From Gemmatimonadota bacterium (GTDB taxonomy: Bacteria; Gemmatimonadota; Gemmatimonadetes; Longimicrobiales; Gaopeijiaceae), in contig QJYK01000268.1 of assembly GCA_003248075.1 (NCBI GenBank), forward strand, positions 1 to 40,178: DNA of 40,178 nucleotides. Direction: 5' to 3'. The translations under genes and the position numbers were made by a program. This document shows positions 26,097 to 34,446 of this stretch, piece by piece (the first letter of the stretch is position 1; every line of letters starts with the position of its first letter). Below the pieces are notes generated by a model that had not been told where the DNA came from, did no database searches, and saw nothing but the letters and a program-made list of their open reading frames with translations.

Positions 26097-27473
26097 ATGA
26101 AGGCCCTTCGAAGCGCCGGAGTCCTCGCGGCTACGCTCGCACTACCCCTCGCGCTCTCGGGCCAGGTCCCGGTCGAGGTTCCGGCGGGCGCACCGGCGCG
26201 CTACCACGACCTTCCCCCGGTGCGTCGGCAGGCGGAGGAGATGCAGGTGTGGGTCGAGGCCCGCGTGACCCGCGTGCTGCCCGCGCTCATGGCGGAGTAC
26301 GGGGTCGACATGTGGATCCTGTCGATGCGGGAGTACGGCGAGGATCCCGTCTTCTGGTCCATCATCTCCGAGACGACGTTCGCCGCGCGGCGGCGCTCCA
26401 TCTACGTGTTCACCCGCCAGGCCGACGGGAGCGTGGAGCGGCTGGCTTTGGGCGGGAGCGACCAAGGCGGGCTTTTCCGCATCTACCGCTCGCCTCATCC
26501 GACGCCCACCGGTCGCCCGGCCGAGCTGTGGGGTGACGAGCAGTGGCGTCTTCTGAACGAGATCGTCACGGATCGGGACCCCAGTACCATCGTTTTGAAC
26601 ATCGACGACACCTGGGCGTTCGCCGATGGTCTGGGCGCTGGTGAGCGCGAGGCGCTGGAGAGGGCTCTGGGTCCGCGGTACCTGGCGCGGGTGAAGCGCG
26701 AGCCTCGGCTGGCCACCGACTACATCTCGGTACGCGTCCCGGAGATGATGCCCCGCTATCGGGAGATCGAGGAGACCGTACACGCGATCATCTCGGAAGC
26801 GTTCTCCAACTCCGTGATCACCCCCGGCGTCACGACCACCGAGGACGTGGTCTGGTGGCTCCGCCAGAGGGTCGTGGACCTGGGGATGACGACGTGGTTC
26901 CAACCTTCTGTGGCTGTGCAGCGCGCAGGGGAGGTGCCCGCCGAAGGCCCGGTCGTCATCCAGCGCGGCGACATGCTGTGGACCGACTTCGGCGTCATCG
27001 CGATGCGCCTGAAGACCGATACCCAGCACAACGGGTATGTCCTGCGCGAGGGTGAGACGGACGTTCCCGACGGCCTCAAGGCCTGCCTGCGCGCCAGCAA
27101 CCGCATGCAGGACATCCAGCTGCAGGAGATGCATCCGGGGCGCACCGGGAACGAAGCGCTCCACGCCGCCTTGGCCCGTATGCGGGAGGAGGGGATCACC
27201 GGCTCGCTCTACTCCCATCCCATCGGCGACCACGGCCACGGCGCGGGACCGCTCATCGGGCTCTGGGACCGGCAAGAGGGCGTGCCCGGCCGAGGCGACG
27301 CGAAGATCCGCCCCTCCACGTGGTTCTCGATCGAGCTGCAGGCGACGGTGCCGGTGGCGGAGTTCGGTGGGAAGGGCGTGTCGTGCCGCCAGGAGGAGGA
27401 GGCGTATCTCGACGCCAAGGGCGACCGACATTGGGTTTTCCGTCGGCAGGACAAGTTCCACCTGGTTTGGTGA
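26097..27473 (+). CDS. Secreted M24-family metallopeptidase (Xaa-Pro aminopeptidase-like)
   Basis: Predicted exported peptidase of the creatinase/prolidase fold, 458 residues, which typically removes residues next to proline. A signal peptide (MKALRSAGVLAATLALPLAL, cut near SGQ) precedes a creatinase N-terminal domain (about 30-210) and a C-terminal pita-bread domain. Candidate metal ligands follow the family order: aspartate in LWTDFGV, the second in LKTDTQHNGY, histidine in SHPIGDHGHGAGP, glutamate in FSIELQATVPV and the last in CRQEEEAYL. The spacing is close to that of secreted proteobacterial and gemmatimonadal homologues. ATG 26097 follows AAAGGA at 26082-26087. It is followed by 206 bases in which I see no gene, RNA or clear terminator, only an 11-base direct repeat (CATCGACGATC at 27511 and 27610). 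Confidence 0.87.
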   Translation: MKALRSAGVLAATLALPLALSGQVPVEVPAGAPARYHDLPPVRRQAEEMQVWVEARVTRVLPALMAEYGVDMWILSMREYGEDPVFWSIISETTFAARRRSIYVFTRQADGSVERLALGGSDQGGLFRIYRSPHPTPTGRPAELWGDEQWRLLNEIVTDRDPSTIVLNIDDTWAFADGLGAGEREALERALGPRYLARVKREPRLATDYISVRVPEMMPRYREIEETVHAIISEAFSNSVITPGVTTTEDVVWWLRQRVVDLGMTTWFQPSVAVQRAGEVPAEGPVVIQRGDMLWTDFGVIAMRLKTDTQHNGYVLREGETDVPDGLKACLRASNRMQDIQLQEMHPGRTGNEALHAALARMREEGITGSLYSHPIGDHGHGAGPLIGLWDRQEGVPGRGDAKIRPSTWFSIELQATVPVAEFGGKGVSCRQEEEAYLDAKGDRHWVFRRQDKFHLVW

Positions 27474-27679
27474 GCGCCCCGGGGGTGACGCTCGAGCTCC
27501 GCTGCAACCCCATCGACGATCCGCCGCGGAGCCCGCCGGAGTCGCGGGCGTGCGGGGCCCGCCGTCGCCGACCGCGGGACATCTGCCGGGCGAGCGCCGC
27601 CCAATGGCGCATCGACGATCGGACCGGCATCTTGGCAGGCCCGCTCGCACTCGCTCCTACCTGATCGAAACCCCGCACT

Positions 27680-29098
27680 TTGGCATCCCGACCCCCCGCT
27701 CGTGGCCGGCCGTTCGATCGACGCATCGTCGACGGCCCCATCCCCGGGGCCGTTTGGCGTCTGGCGTGGCCGACGATGCTCCAGAACGTGATCGGTGGCC
27801 TCCAGGGCATCATCGATCATGCCATGGTCGGCCACTACGTGGGATTCGTCGGCAACGCGGCCATCGGTGTCGCGTGGCAGATCTTCCTCGTGGTCATCGT
27901 CTTCATCACGTCGGTCTTCACCGGGATGGGCGTGCTCGTGGCCCGCTTCACCGGCGCGAACGAGCCGGAGAAGGTGAACCGAACCGTGTACCAGGCGTTC
28001 CTGACCGCGGCGGGGCTTTCGCTCGGAGTCATGGCGCCTCTGGGGTACGTGTTCTCACCGCAGCTCCTGGGGCTCATCAACGCCGCGCCCGAGGTGCAAG
28101 CGGAGGCACTTCCCTACCTGCGGATCATGTTCGTCTTCTCCTTCGGCATGATGATGTTCTTCATGACCGGGGGCGCGTTCCGATCCGCCGGTGACGCGCG
28201 CACGCCGCTGCGCCTGGGCGTCCTCATGACGGTACTGAACATCATCCTGAACGTCGTCCTCATCCGCGGCGTGGGTCCGATACCGGCGTTCGGTACCAAG
28301 GGCGCGGCGATGGGCACCGTCATCTCCGGCGGCGTGATCAGCCTCATCGTCTTCTGGCTGCTGTTCAGTCACAAGGCAGTGGTCGCGTTCCACCGAGGCA
28401 TGAGCTGGCGTCTGGACCTCACGATCATCAAACAGCTGTTCCGCTTCGGACTCCCGACCGGGATCCAGGGAGTGGCGATGAACGTCGGCGGTGTGTTCCT
28501 GCTACGATTCATCGGCTCCCTCGAGCAGAGCGCGGAGGCCCAGGCGGCGTACGCCATCAGCTACGTCGAGCTGTTCTCGCTCATCACCTGGACGTCCGTA
28601 GGTCTCATGGGCGCCACCGCGGCCGTGGCCGGACAGAACCTCGGTGCAGGCAGACCGGACCGGACGACCAAGGCGGTCAAGGTGGCGAACGCCATCGGCC
28701 TGGGCGTCGCAGTCGCGGTCGGGGGGTGCTTCGTCGTCATGCCCCGACTGCTGCTCGGGATCTTCGGCATGGAGGACCCCGCGGTCCTGCAGCTGGGCGA
28801 GCAGCTCCTCGGGTATCTCGCCGTGTCGGGTCTGTTCATCACGACCGCGCTGACCTACACCGGCGGCCTGCAGGGGACGGGTGACACCAAGAGCCCGCTC
28901 TACATCTCCATCATCTCGCAGCTCGTCGTGCCCCTCGGCATGTGCGCGATCATCCAGGCGCTCAGAGGCCTTCAGCCCGGCGACATCTGGCTGGCGATCG
29001 TCCTCGGTCACCTGACCCGGGCCACGCTCAGCGTCCTCCGTTTCCGCCAGGAGAAGTGGAGGGGGATCGAGGTCGACATAGGGCCGGCCCGGGCCTAG
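27680..29098 (+). CDS. MATE-family multidrug/cation efflux protein
   Basis: Inner-membrane exporter driven by sodium or proton gradients, 472 residues with about twelve hydrophobic helices in two similar halves. Typical MATE features are the first helix region AWPTMLQNVIGGLQGIIDHAMVG, FTGMGVLVARFTGA, AGDARTPLRLGVLMTVLNII and, in the second half, GLMGATAAVAGQNLGAG and GGLQGTGDTKSPLYIS. The start is TTG 27680, with a basic N-terminus of about 20 residues and no good ribosome-binding site; the next in-frame ATG falls inside the first helix, so TTG is preferred. It converges with the ADOP permease gene across 89 bases. The substrate cannot be predicted. Confidence 0.93.
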   Translation: MASRPPARGRPFDRRIVDGPIPGAVWRLAWPTMLQNVIGGLQGIIDHAMVGHYVGFVGNAAIGVAWQIFLVVIVFITSVFTGMGVLVARFTGANEPEKVNRTVYQAFLTAAGLSLGVMAPLGYVFSPQLLGLINAAPEVQAEALPYLRIMFVFSFGMMMFFMTGGAFRSAGDARTPLRLGVLMTVLNIILNVVLIRGVGPIPAFGTKGAAMGTVISGGVISLIVFWLLFSHKAVVAFHRGMSWRLDLTIIKQLFRFGLPTGIQGVAMNVGGVFLLRFIGSLEQSAEAQAAYAISYVELFSLITWTSVGLMGATAAVAGQNLGAGRPDRTTKAVKVANAIGLGVAVAVGGCFVVMPRLLLGIFGMEDPAVLQLGEQLLGYLAVSGLFITTALTYTGGLQGTGDTKSPLYISIISQLVVPLGMCAIIQALRGLQPGDIWLAIVLGHLTRATLSVLRFRQEKWRGIEVDIGPARA

Positions 29099-29187
29099 GC
29101 GGGCTCACGAGGTGCGGGGGCGAACGACTCGGCTGCCTTCCGGCGTCCGTCGGTGACGACCGCCCTCGAGACCGCGAGCGCTGAGCC

Positions 29188-31845
29188 TCACGTCTCCGCG
29201 CGCATCGCCTCCACGGGATCGACGCGGGTGGCCCGGCGCGCCGGCAGGTAGGCCGCGCCGAGCGCCACGAGGAACAACATCGCGGGCGCGAACGCCAACG
29301 CCACGGGATCGCGGGCGCCCACCTGGAAGAGCTGTCCGGAGAGCGCACGTCCCGCGAGGAGCGATCCTCCGACGCCGAGCGCGGTTCCGAGCGCGGTGAG
29401 CACCATGGCCTGACGCAGGACGAGGGCGAGGATCCGCCCGCGCGGCGCCCCCAGGGCGAGGCGGAGCCCCAGCTCCCGCGTGCGGCGTGTGACCACGTAG
29501 GACATGAGCCCGCCGATTCCCACGGCGCCCAGGACCAGGGCGAGCCCCGTGAAGACCGCGACGAGGATCGTGAGGAAGCGCTCGTCCGTGACCGACCGGC
29601 TGAGGACGGCCGGCAGGGTCGCCATCGCAACCACCGGCAGCGACGGGTCCAACTGCGCGATCACCCCACGTGCGGTGGACAGCGCCAGCGACGGGTCCAG
29701 GTCGCTGCGCACGACGAGGGTCGAGAGGCGCGTGGCGAGCCCCCCATAGATCGCGCCTGCCTGGGCGCGTGGCACGTACATGAAGGCACCGATGCCGGCA
29801 TCGTATCCGCCGTGCCGGACGTCGCCTACCACTCCGACGACGGTCAGCTCGGGGTTCCCGTTCTGCGGCATGCCGAGCTGGAGGCGCTCACCCAGCGGGC
29901 TCTCGCCCTTCCAGTACTGTTGGGCCATCGCGCGGCTCACGATCGCCACGGCCGGAGCGTCTGCCCGGTCGGTGACTTCGAACGCGCGGCCCTCCAACAG
30001 GGGGATTCCCATCGCCTCGAAGTAGCCGGGGCTCGCGACCTGGTATGCGGCGTTCCAGAAGTCGCCGTCCGCGATGGGGCGGTCGAGCGGCCTCATGGAC
30101 TCGATGCCGGCTCCCCGCACGAAGGGGAGTGCCCGGATGGCTCCAGCCGCCCGGATGCCGCGCAGGGCAACCAGGCGGGCATCCAGCCGTTCATGGAAGG
30201 CGGCCACGGCCTCCGCGTCCGGATACGCGGTCGCGTCCAGGGCGAACTCCATGGTCACCACCCCCTCGGGGTCGAAGCCGGGGTCCACCGAGCGCAGCTT
30301 GCCGAAGCTACGGATCATGAGCGCGGACGCTGCGACCAGGGTGACCGACAGCGCGACCTCGAGCACCACGAGGCTCCTCCGCAGCGACAGCCCGGAGCGG
30401 CTACCGGTGTCGGTGCGGCCGCCGTCGCGCAGGAGACGCAGCGGATCTCCGCGTGAGGCCGCGAGCGCCGGCGTTACGCCGAACAGGAGCGCGCACGCGA
30501 CCGTCAGAGTCGCGGCGAATGCAAGCACCAGTGGGTCCATGTGGAGCCCACCGACGGCGTGCACCACGGCGGGACCGGCGCGCTGGACGCTCCCGATCGC
30601 GAGACCCGCGAGGACCACGCCGGCTCCTGCTCCGATCAGGGACACGAGCGCACTCTCGAGGAGGTAGGCACGCGACACGCCGGAAAGCCCTGCCCCGAGG
30701 GCCACGCGGATCCCGGTCTCCTGCTGGCGCTGCTCTGCGCGGACCACGAAGAGTGCGGCCACGTTGGCGCACGCGATGAGGAGCACGAGCGCGACGGCGC
30801 CCAGGAGCACGAGGAGCGCGTTGCGCACGTCGCCGACCATGGCGTCGCGGAGTGGCCGCAGCGTCAGGGGGTGCGTCGGGCTGGGCCCGTGAACTCCGGG
30901 CCGCTCCAGAGCCCAGCGGGCGAGGAGCTCCTCGTTCCCCGCGCGCGCGGCCTCGAGCGTCGTGCCCGGGCGCAAGCGGCCCACCATGGTCAGGTAGTGG
31001 CTGGAGCGCCCGGCAGGGTTCGCCCGGTCGATCGGGTTGGGGCGCAGGAGATCGACCGGGGAGCCGGGGAAGACGAAATCCCCCGGGAGCACGCCCACCA
31101 CCTGGTAGGGACTGCCGTCCAGGAGGATGTCCCGGCCGAGCACGCCCGGGTCGGACCCGAACGCCCGGCGCCACAGGCCGTCGGTGAGCACGACCACGCC
31201 GTCGTGCCCGGGCTCGTCTTCGCCCGGAGCCAAGCCGCGCCCCAGCGCCGGAGCGACCCCCAGCACCGAGAGGAAGTCTGCCGAGACCGACGCGGCCGGA
31301 ACCCGCGTGGGTTCGGAGGCACCACCCAGGTTGACGCTCCCGGACCAGTACCCCGCCAGCCCGGAAAGCGCGGGATGCGCGGCACGGACCTCCAGGAACT
31401 CGGGCTCCGAGGCGGCGATCGGGCGCTCCCCGCGTTCGCTGCGGAAGCTGAGGACCACCTCGAGGAGCTCGTTCGGCGCCCGGTAGGGCAGCGGCCGCAC
31501 CAGCACGCCCTCGACCACGCTGAAGATCGCGGTGCTCGCTCCGATCGCCAGCGCCAGTGTGATCGTCGTCGCGAGCGTGAAGAACGGGCTGTGCCTGAGC
31601 GCCCTCACGGCCAGCCGTAGCTCGAGCCCCGCCGCGCTCCCCCCTGGATCCCTCCTCCACATCCCCACCGCGTCCTCCGCCGCGTCGAGGGCCATTCGCC
31701 CCCTGATGATCATTCGTGCGAGCGCTCCCGCGCCGGTCTCGACCGCGAGCCGGTCCTGGAAGGCGGCCTCGGCCTGCCATTCACGGAGCCAGTCGCCCCG
31801 CCTTCTCCCGGGGACGAGCCGGGCCAGGATCGCGAGCACGCGCAC
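29188..31845 (-). CDS. ADOP-family ABC permease (duplicated MacB/FtsX)
   Basis: Large membrane permease of the acidobacterial duplicated orphan permease type, 885 residues, without an ATPase gene beside it. An N-terminal cytoplasmic segment (LVPGRRRGDWLREWQAEAAF) typical of ADOP proteins precedes the first membrane helix (FTLATTITLALAIGASTAIF). Then come a MacB-like periplasmic domain, a three-helix FtsX unit (LLVLLGAVALVLLIACANVA onward), a further helix, a second periplasmic domain and a final FtsX unit (ILVAVFTGLALVLGAVGIGG, LALVLRQAMVLTALGTALG, LAFAPAMLFLVALGAAYL). The protein ends PARRATRVDPVEAMRAE, the usual closing motif. The GTG at 31845 lies 11 bases after the PadR stop, so both are one unit. 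The partner ATPase must be encoded elsewhere; substrates are unknown, with MacB-like lipoprotein or peptide export as a guess. Confidence 0.93.
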   Translation of the reverse strand: MRVLAILARLVPGRRRGDWLREWQAEAAFQDRLAVETGAGALARMIIRGRMALDAAEDAVGMWRRDPGGSAAGLELRLAVRALRHSPFFTLATTITLALAIGASTAIFSVVEGVLVRPLPYRAPNELLEVVLSFRSERGERPIAASEPEFLEVRAAHPALSGLAGYWSGSVNLGGASEPTRVPAASVSADFLSVLGVAPALGRGLAPGEDEPGHDGVVVLTDGLWRRAFGSDPGVLGRDILLDGSPYQVVGVLPGDFVFPGSPVDLLRPNPIDRANPAGRSSHYLTMVGRLRPGTTLEAARAGNEELLARWALERPGVHGPSPTHPLTLRPLRDAMVGDVRNALLVLLGAVALVLLIACANVAALFVVRAEQRQQETGIRVALGAGLSGVSRAYLLESALVSLIGAGAGVVLAGLAIGSVQRAGPAVVHAVGGLHMDPLVLAFAATLTVACALLFGVTPALAASRGDPLRLLRDGGRTDTGSRSGLSLRRSLVVLEVALSVTLVAASALMIRSFGKLRSVDPGFDPEGVVTMEFALDATAYPDAEAVAAFHERLDARLVALRGIRAAGAIRALPFVRGAGIESMRPLDRPIADGDFWNAAYQVASPGYFEAMGIPLLEGRAFEVTDRADAPAVAIVSRAMAQQYWKGESPLGERLQLGMPQNGNPELTVVGVVGDVRHGGYDAGIGAFMYVPRAQAGAIYGGLATRLSTLVVRSDLDPSLALSTARGVIAQLDPSLPVVAMATLPAVLSRSVTDERFLTILVAVFTGLALVLGAVGIGGLMSYVVTRRTRELGLRLALGAPRGRILALVLRQAMVLTALGTALGVGGSLLAGRALSGQLFQVGARDPVALAFAPAMLFLVALGAAYLPARRATRVDPVEAMRAET

Positions 31846-31856
31846 CTCGCCTGGCG

Positions 31857-32171
31857 TCAGCGTGCGTCCGGCACGATGACGTCGGTGACGCCGCGCGGCT
31901 GGGGAAAGCGGCCACGGGCCTCCGCGACCGCCCCGTCCGCGTCGCTGGAAAGGCGGTAGTAACGGCGGCTCGGCCGCCCCTCCGCGCGGGCAAGTGCCGC
32001 GTCCTCCCAGGCGCCCTCGGCGAGGCCGGCCTCCTCCAGCCGGTGCAGGATCTGATAGACGCTGCCGGGGCGGACCCCGGTCACCGACGCGATATCGAAG
32101 CCGTAGCGATAGCCAGCGGCCAGAGCCTGCAGGACCATCCCGGTCGGATACGTCATGCGGATCCGCGACAT
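31857..32171 (-). CDS. PadR-family transcriptional regulator
   Basis: Small winged-helix repressor, 104 residues, of the type that usually precedes ADOP permeases. The fold is visible: MVLQALAAGYRYGFDIASVTGV, the recognition region GSVYQILHRLEEAGLAE and the wing GRPSRRYYRLSSDA; a short C-terminal helix makes it a minimal, subfamily-2-like PadR. ATG 32171 has AGGGG seven bases upstream. Its promoter overlaps a perfect palindrome at 32212-32229, so autorepression of the padR-ADOP unit is the simplest reading. The inducing ligand is not known. It is transcribed away from the EVE-domain gene, and the palindrome lies in the gap between them. Confidence 0.92.
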   Translation of the reverse strand: MSRIRMTYPTGMVLQALAAGYRYGFDIASVTGVRPGSVYQILHRLEEAGLAEGAWEDAALARAEGRPSRRYYRLSSDADGAVAEARGRFPQPRGVTDVIVPDAR

Positions 32172-32207
32172 CGTGCCACCCCTCGTTCGGGACGCTCAGC
32201 TTATGTC

Positions 32208-32237
32208 AGTATATACCTATGTAGGTATAGGGTGCAA
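32208..32237 (-). promoter_or_regulatory. PadR promoter with palindromic operator in the spacer
   Basis: On the minus strand, TTGCAC (32232-32237) and TATACT (32208-32213) are 18 bases apart. The spacer contains the palindrome TATACCTA-TG-TAGGTATA (32212-32229, perfect 8-base arms), which also overlaps the -10. This is an ideal position for repression by the homodimeric PadR encoded 37 bases downstream. Confidence 0.72.
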
Positions 32238-32346
32238 GGTGCCCGTCCTCCCCCGGGTGCGTCGCGCGGCGGCAAGGTCGCGCACGATGGCGACCGATCC
32301 CATTATGTCCGTCCCCTCATCTCTCCCGGCGGGAAGGCGACCGAGG

Positions 32347-32808
32347 ATGGCCAAGAGATACTGGCTCATGAAGTCCGAGCCTGACGTCTATTCGATCGAG
32401 GACCTCGAGCGGGACCGGTCCACCCATTGGGACGGCGTCCGCAACTACAAGGCGCGTAACAACATGCGCGACATGAGGATCGGAGACGAAGTCCTGTACT
32501 ACCACAGCAATGCCAATCCGCCGGGTGTCGTGGGTGTGGCGCGCGTGTGCCGTGAGGCGTACCCGGACCCGTCGCAGTTCGACAAGAAGAGCAAGTACTA
32601 CGATGCGAAGTCAAAGCCCGAGGATCCGAGGTGGTCCCTCGTGGACATCGAGTTCGCGGCGAAGCTGCCGAAGGTCGTGAGCCTGGAGGATGTGAAGCGC
32701 GACACGGCGCTCGCCGAGATGGAGCTCGTGCGGTACGGCCGGCTCTCCGTCCAGGCGGTCACCAAGGCGGAGTTCGACCGCGTGAAGAAGATGGCTGGAT
32801 CGAAGTGA
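32347..32808 (+). CDS. EVE-domain protein (THYN1-like)
   Basis: A single-domain protein of 153 residues from the EVE family (PUA-like fold), whose members bind modified bases such as 5-methylcytosine derivatives, in some cases fused to restriction enzymes. Family positions are clear: MAKRYWLMKSEPDVYSIEDL, HWDGVRNYKARNNMRDM, GDEVLYYHSNANPPGVVG, then YYDAKSKPEDPRWSLVDIEF and a closing LSVQAVTKAEFDRV. ATG 32347 is chosen because the family begins there and GGGAAGG lies nine bases upstream; the frame is open further back but without family similarity. Here it stands alone, so a housekeeping role with modified DNA or RNA is as likely as defence. It is 26 bases from the following peptidase gene. 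Confidence 0.93.
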   Translation: MAKRYWLMKSEPDVYSIEDLERDRSTHWDGVRNYKARNNMRDMRIGDEVLYYHSNANPPGVVGVARVCREAYPDPSQFDKKSKYYDAKSKPEDPRWSLVDIEFAAKLPKVVSLEDVKRDTALAEMELVRYGRLSVQAVTKAEFDRVKKMAGSK

Positions 32809-32834
32809 AGACCCCAACGAGAGAGGGCAGGTCA

Positions 32835-34430
32835 ATGAGCTCGTCCGTCGTTCGCTGCACTCGAGTCGTGCTGGCCGCGCTCCTGCTGCTGCCGGTCCCG
32901 TCCTCGTCGCAGACGCTCGCCCAGGATGATCCCGTGCTTCGGCAGATCTGGGACATCGCCGTCAACCGGTCACGGATCGAGCCGCTCGCGCAGGCACTCC
33001 TGGACTCCATCGGCCCTCGGCTGACGGCTTCTCCCGGCATGGAGCGCGCCCAAGCCTGGGCGGTGGGCAGGCTGGCGTCCTGGGGCTACGAGGCACGAAC
33101 GGAACGGTACGGGACCTGGGAGGGGTGGGAGCGGGGCCCGAGCCACATCGACCTGATCGCCCCTCGAGTGCGCTCGCTGGAGGGGCGGATCCTCGCCTGG
33201 AGCCCCGGAACCGCAGGACGGCCGGTCGAGGGCGGAGTCACGTATCTGCCCACCATCGCTTCGCCCGGAGACTGGCAGGCCTTCCTGGGCACGGTACGGG
33301 GAAAATGGGTGTTGATGTCTTATCCGCAGCCGACGTGTCGAGCGGAGTCCCAGTGGGACGAGTTCGGGATGCCCGGCTCGTTCGAGCGTCTCGACCAGGC
33401 GCGGCGCGCTGGCCAGGCTGCCTGGGACGCGAGCCTTGCGGCCACCGGCTCGCAGGATTCGCGTCGCCGCGACCTGCACAACGCCCTGGAGCAGGCGGGG
33501 GCAGCCGGCATCGTGACGTCGCTGTGGACCGGAGCCTATGGGACGACGCGCGTGTTCAACTCCTACACGCGACGCGTACCCACCTTCGAGCTGAGCTGTG
33601 AGGACTATGGGCTCGTCTACCGCATGGCCGCCAATGGTCAGGGCCCGATCCTGCGCTTGACCGCCGAGTCGCGGAACCTCGGGGAGGTTCCGGTCTTCAA
33701 CGTCCTCGCCTCGAAGCGAGGCACGGAGCTCCCCGACGAGTACGTGATGCTGTCCGCCCACTTTGACTCGTGGGAGGGTGGCTCCGGCGCGACGGACAAC
33801 GGCACCGGCTCCCTGCTCATGCTCGAGGCCATGAGGATCCTTTCGGAGGCCTATCCCAACCCGAAGCGAACCATCCTGTTGGGGCTTTGGAGCGGCGAGG
33901 AACAGGGGCTGAACGGATCCCACGCCTTCGTGGAGGACCACCCCGAGGTGGTCGCGGGGCTGCAGGCCCTGTTCAACCAGGACAACGGCACGGGTAGAGT
34001 CGTTCGGGTAGGCGCTTCCGGCTTCACCGAGGCGTCGGGCTCCATCGCGCGCTGGCTCGCGCGCGTGCCTGCAGAGGTGACGCAGTTCATCGAGACCGAC
34101 TTCCCGGGCCAGCCCTCCGGGGGCGGCACCGACCACGCCTCCTTCGTGTGCATCGGCGCGCCGGGCTTCGGCCTCGGTGCCCTCGGCTGGGGTTACGGCG
34201 ACCACACCTGGCATACCCATCGAGACACCTTCGACAAGCTCGTCTTCGACGACCTGCGCAACAACGCGGTGCTGGTGGCGTCGCTCGTGTATCTCGCCTC
34301 GGAGGACGGTGAGCGCGTCAGCCGAGTGCGGCGCACATCGTTCCCGGTGAGCCCCTTCAGCGGGCGGCCGGGCTCATGGCCGGCATGCAATCCGGCGCAA
34401 CGCACGTCCCGCGGCAGTGAGCGCATGTGA
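32835..34430 (+). CDS. Secreted M28-family zinc aminopeptidase
   Basis: Predicted exported metallopeptidase, 531 residues, of the M28 (aminopeptidase Y/S) family with two zinc ions. A signal peptide (MSSSVVRCTRVVLAALLLLP, cut near SSSQT) is followed by an N-terminal lid and a PA-type insert (about 120-290) and then the catalytic domain. Zinc and catalytic residues appear in order: histidine and aspartate in SAHFDSWEGGSGATDNGTG, the Glu-Glu pair in WSGEEQGLNGS, the aspartate in FNQDNGTG and the last histidine in WHTHRDTFDKL. ATG 32835 follows an AGGGCAGG patch. The C-terminus of about 45 residues is Arg/Ser/Pro-rich and lacks clear structure. The P1-type peptidase gene begins 16 bases later, so the two are probably co-expressed for peptide scavenging. 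Confidence 0.92.
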   Translation: MSSSVVRCTRVVLAALLLLPVPSSSQTLAQDDPVLRQIWDIAVNRSRIEPLAQALLDSIGPRLTASPGMERAQAWAVGRLASWGYEARTERYGTWEGWERGPSHIDLIAPRVRSLEGRILAWSPGTAGRPVEGGVTYLPTIASPGDWQAFLGTVRGKWVLMSYPQPTCRAESQWDEFGMPGSFERLDQARRAGQAAWDASLAATGSQDSRRRDLHNALEQAGAAGIVTSLWTGAYGTTRVFNSYTRRVPTFELSCEDYGLVYRMAANGQGPILRLTAESRNLGEVPVFNVLASKRGTELPDEYVMLSAHFDSWEGGSGATDNGTGSLLMLEAMRILSEAYPNPKRTILLGLWSGEEQGLNGSHAFVEDHPEVVAGLQALFNQDNGTGRVVRVGASGFTEASGSIARWLARVPAEVTQFIETDFPGQPSGGGTDHASFVCIGAPGFGLGALGWGYGDHTWHTHRDTFDKLVFDDLRNNAVLVASLVYLASEDGERVSRVRRTSFPVSPFSGRPGSWPACNPAQRTSRGSERM

Positions 34431-34446
34431 GCACGGAGGGGTTCGA

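Noticed and set aside
27511-27620. 11-base direct repeat CATCGACGATC in the 206-base gap before the MATE gene
   Set aside because: Only two copies, no surrounding mobile-element features or target duplications; likely chance in GC-rich sequence.
27474-27664. Possible small gene between the M24 peptidase and MATE genes
   Set aside because: The only open frame continues from a shadow of the peptidase gene, has no start with a ribosome-binding site and an Arg/Pro-rich composition.
29099-29187. Terminator between the convergent MATE and ADOP genes
   Set aside because: Only short imperfect repeats and no T-run could be found, so no call was made.
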